From Bacillus sp. UNC41MFS5 (GTDB lineage: Bacteria; Bacillota; Bacilli; Bacillales_B; DSM-18226), in NCBI RefSeq assembly GCF_000686805.1, contig NZ_KK366017.1, positions 1,161,183 to 1,225,182 on the forward strand: a DNA stretch of 64,000 nucleotides, given 5' to 3'. The translations under genes were made by a program, and so were the position numbers. The notes under the pieces were generated by a model. The model was not told the DNA's origin. It made no database searches and saw nothing but the letters and a program-made list of their open reading frames with translations. Positions 62,929 through 64,000 of the stretch are shown here, piece after piece; positions within the stretch are counted from its first letter, which is position 1, and each line of letters opens with the position of its first letter.

Positions 62929-64000
62929 ATGTTTCGGCAAACACTTATTAAATTAACCTATCTAAATTCATTAGTATTTATCGTTCTTATTAGTATACTA
63001 GGGACCGTCATTTATTTTTACACAGATAATAAATTATATAAAGATGTCAACCAATCCCTGCTCGAATCGATAGAACATTTGCAACAGCAGCCGGATGGAC
63101 CAGGTGAAATTCGAGAAGGTAATGGGGGGAATGGCGGGCAATTTCCAAAATTTATTAGGCGAGACCCACGGATATTAACCCTAATCTGGGATGAAGACAA
63201 TAAGCTGTTGTTGGAACAAAACCGGGATGCGGACATTTTTGAAGGTAATGAGAATTTAATCAAGCCAACAGAATTAAATACTTTAAAGGATGTGGATGTT
63301 GAAGATTTTTCATTTAGGTATATCGCCTTTAAGGTGGATCATCCCCAATTAGGAAAAATAACCGTTCAATTCATTCGCAATGTAAACTCTGAACAAGAAT
63401 TATTGGACAGACTTTTGTTAATTATGTTAATTGGTATGGGTGTTGGAATCGTTTGTGCCGTGGCGTCAGGATATTTTTTAGCGGGAAAGGCATTAGTCCC
63501 GATTAAAAAAGCTTGGCAGAAGCAGACAGAATTTGTATCCGATGCTTCACACGAGTTAAGAACTCCATTAGCAGTTATCCAGGCAAAAACAGAAGTCCTA
63601 TTTCGTGCTCCAAAAGCCACCATACAGGATCGGATTATTGATGTATCAACGATTTCCACTGAATCAAGACGGCTTTCTAAATTAGTGACAAACTTATTAA
63701 CACTTGCGAGATCGGACTCTGATCAAATTGAAGTCAAAAAGGAACAATTCCAACTCGATGATTTGTTGAAAGAAATACTTCAACAATACGAGGAAATTGC
63801 AATGTATCAAGAAAAGTCGCTTCAATTGCAAGAATCGGAACCTGTGAAATTTTTTGCAGATAAAGCGAGAATTCATCAATTAATCGTCATCTTATTAGAC
63901 AATGCCATGAAATATACAAATGAAGGCGGGGAAATATTGCTTTCATGTTCACAGAATCATTCCTCGATTTTTCTTAAAATAAAGGATACCGGGATTGGAA
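62929..64000 (+). CDS. Sensor histidine kinase (partial, runs off the window)
   Basis: 357 codons are visible. TM1 at about residues 10-35, an extracytoplasmic sensor loop (to about 160) with a Gly-rich stretch, TM2 (about 165-187), and HisKA with SDASHELRTP (phospho-acceptor H). The N box (LLDNAMKYTNEGG) is present, and the G1 box has just begun (KDTGIG) at the window edge. TAGGAG overlaps the regulator stop; ATG at 62929. Partner of the response regulator. The rest of the ATPase domain lies outside. Confidence 0.93.
   Translation, partial: MFRQTLIKLTYLNSLVFIVLISILGTVIYFYTDNKLYKDVNQSLLESIEHLQQQPDGPGEIREGNGGNGGQFPKFIRRDPRILTLIWDEDNKLLLEQNRDADIFEGNENLIKPTELNTLKDVDVEDFSFRYIAFKVDHPQLGKITVQFIRNVNSEQELLDRLLLIMLIGMGVGIVCAVASGYFLAGKALVPIKKAWQKQTEFVSDASHELRTPLAVIQAKTEVLFRAPKATIQDRIIDVSTISTESRRLSKLVTNLLTLARSDSDQIEVKKEQFQLDDLLKEILQQYEEIAMYQEKSLQLQESEPVKFFADKARIHQLIVILLDNAMKYTNEGGEILLSCSQNHSSIFLKIKDTGIG

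Overview
The window comes from an endospore-forming, low-GC Gram-positive rod of the Bacillaceae (Bacillus or Neobacillus type). The evidence is a GerA-family germinant receptor operon, the spore photoproduct lyase pair splAB, strong AGGAGG-type ribosome sites, many TTG/GTG starts, compact U-tailed terminators, a sigma-54 (SigL) promoter with a RocR-like activator, and LtaS- and YhgE-type envelope proteins. I see no phage, insertion sequence, CRISPR array, rRNA or tRNA. It reads as ordinary chromosome with accessory transporter and regulator modules.

Layout. 1-340: a 52-bp tandem repeat and a terminator. 0.3-4.4 kb: germinant receptor subunits in order A-C-B, with a small two-helix membrane protein on the opposite strand. 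4.5-8.5 kb: L,D-transpeptidase, Eis-like acetyltransferase, BrnQ carrier, small alpha/beta-barrel protein. 8.7-10 kb: splA-splB. 10-16 kb: a TetR repressor with an MFS drug exporter and an RND exporter, tied together by three matching operators. 16-20.3 kb: LTA synthase-type enzyme and YhgE/Pip protein. 20.5-24 kb: shortened sulfate-assimilation operon cysH-sat-cysC-sirB. 24-27 kb: YitT protein, then an MFS exporter divergent from its MarR regulator. 27-31.5 kb: aspartase, LysM polysaccharide deacetylase, VanW lipoprotein, small zinc protein. 31.7-35.1 kb: sigma-54 activator divergent from an amino acid permease. 35.2-40.3 kb: a GC-rich intergenic repeat, a PadR/HAAS/DUF4173 group and an orphan pair of peptide-type ABC permeases. 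40.4-44.3 kb: AIM24 protein, a probable structured small RNA, SulP-ArsR operon, cold-shock protein. 44.4-48.7 kb: sbcD-sbcC. 48.7-53.6 kb: an orphan inverted repeat, an intergenic repeat array, a flavoprotein dehydrogenase with a monooxygenase-like protein, small membrane proteins and a lipoprotein. 53.8-57.1 kb: SelB-type GTPase and a TerD/zinc-ribbon/TerB fusion. 57.3-64 kb: MarR-MMPL operon, then an efflux adaptor with an OmpR-type two-component system; the kinase runs off the window.

Regulation is unusually readable. Several operators lie exactly on promoters: a TetR site fills the -35/-10 spacer of the RND gene, a MarR palindrome contains the -10 of the MFS gene, four GCAAA palindromes precede a consensus sigma-54 promoter, and three TTAAGRA repeats lie at helical spacing before the adaptor/two-component genes. 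The most novel-looking element is a compact structured RNA of about 115 nt at 41251-41366 (minus) with its own promoter and terminator. Also worth a second look are a 24-bp perfect palindrome before yitT, a SelB with an altered effector motif and no visible selenocysteine genes, and the TerD-TerB fusion. All functional calls rest on reading motifs and recalling families; no search was run.
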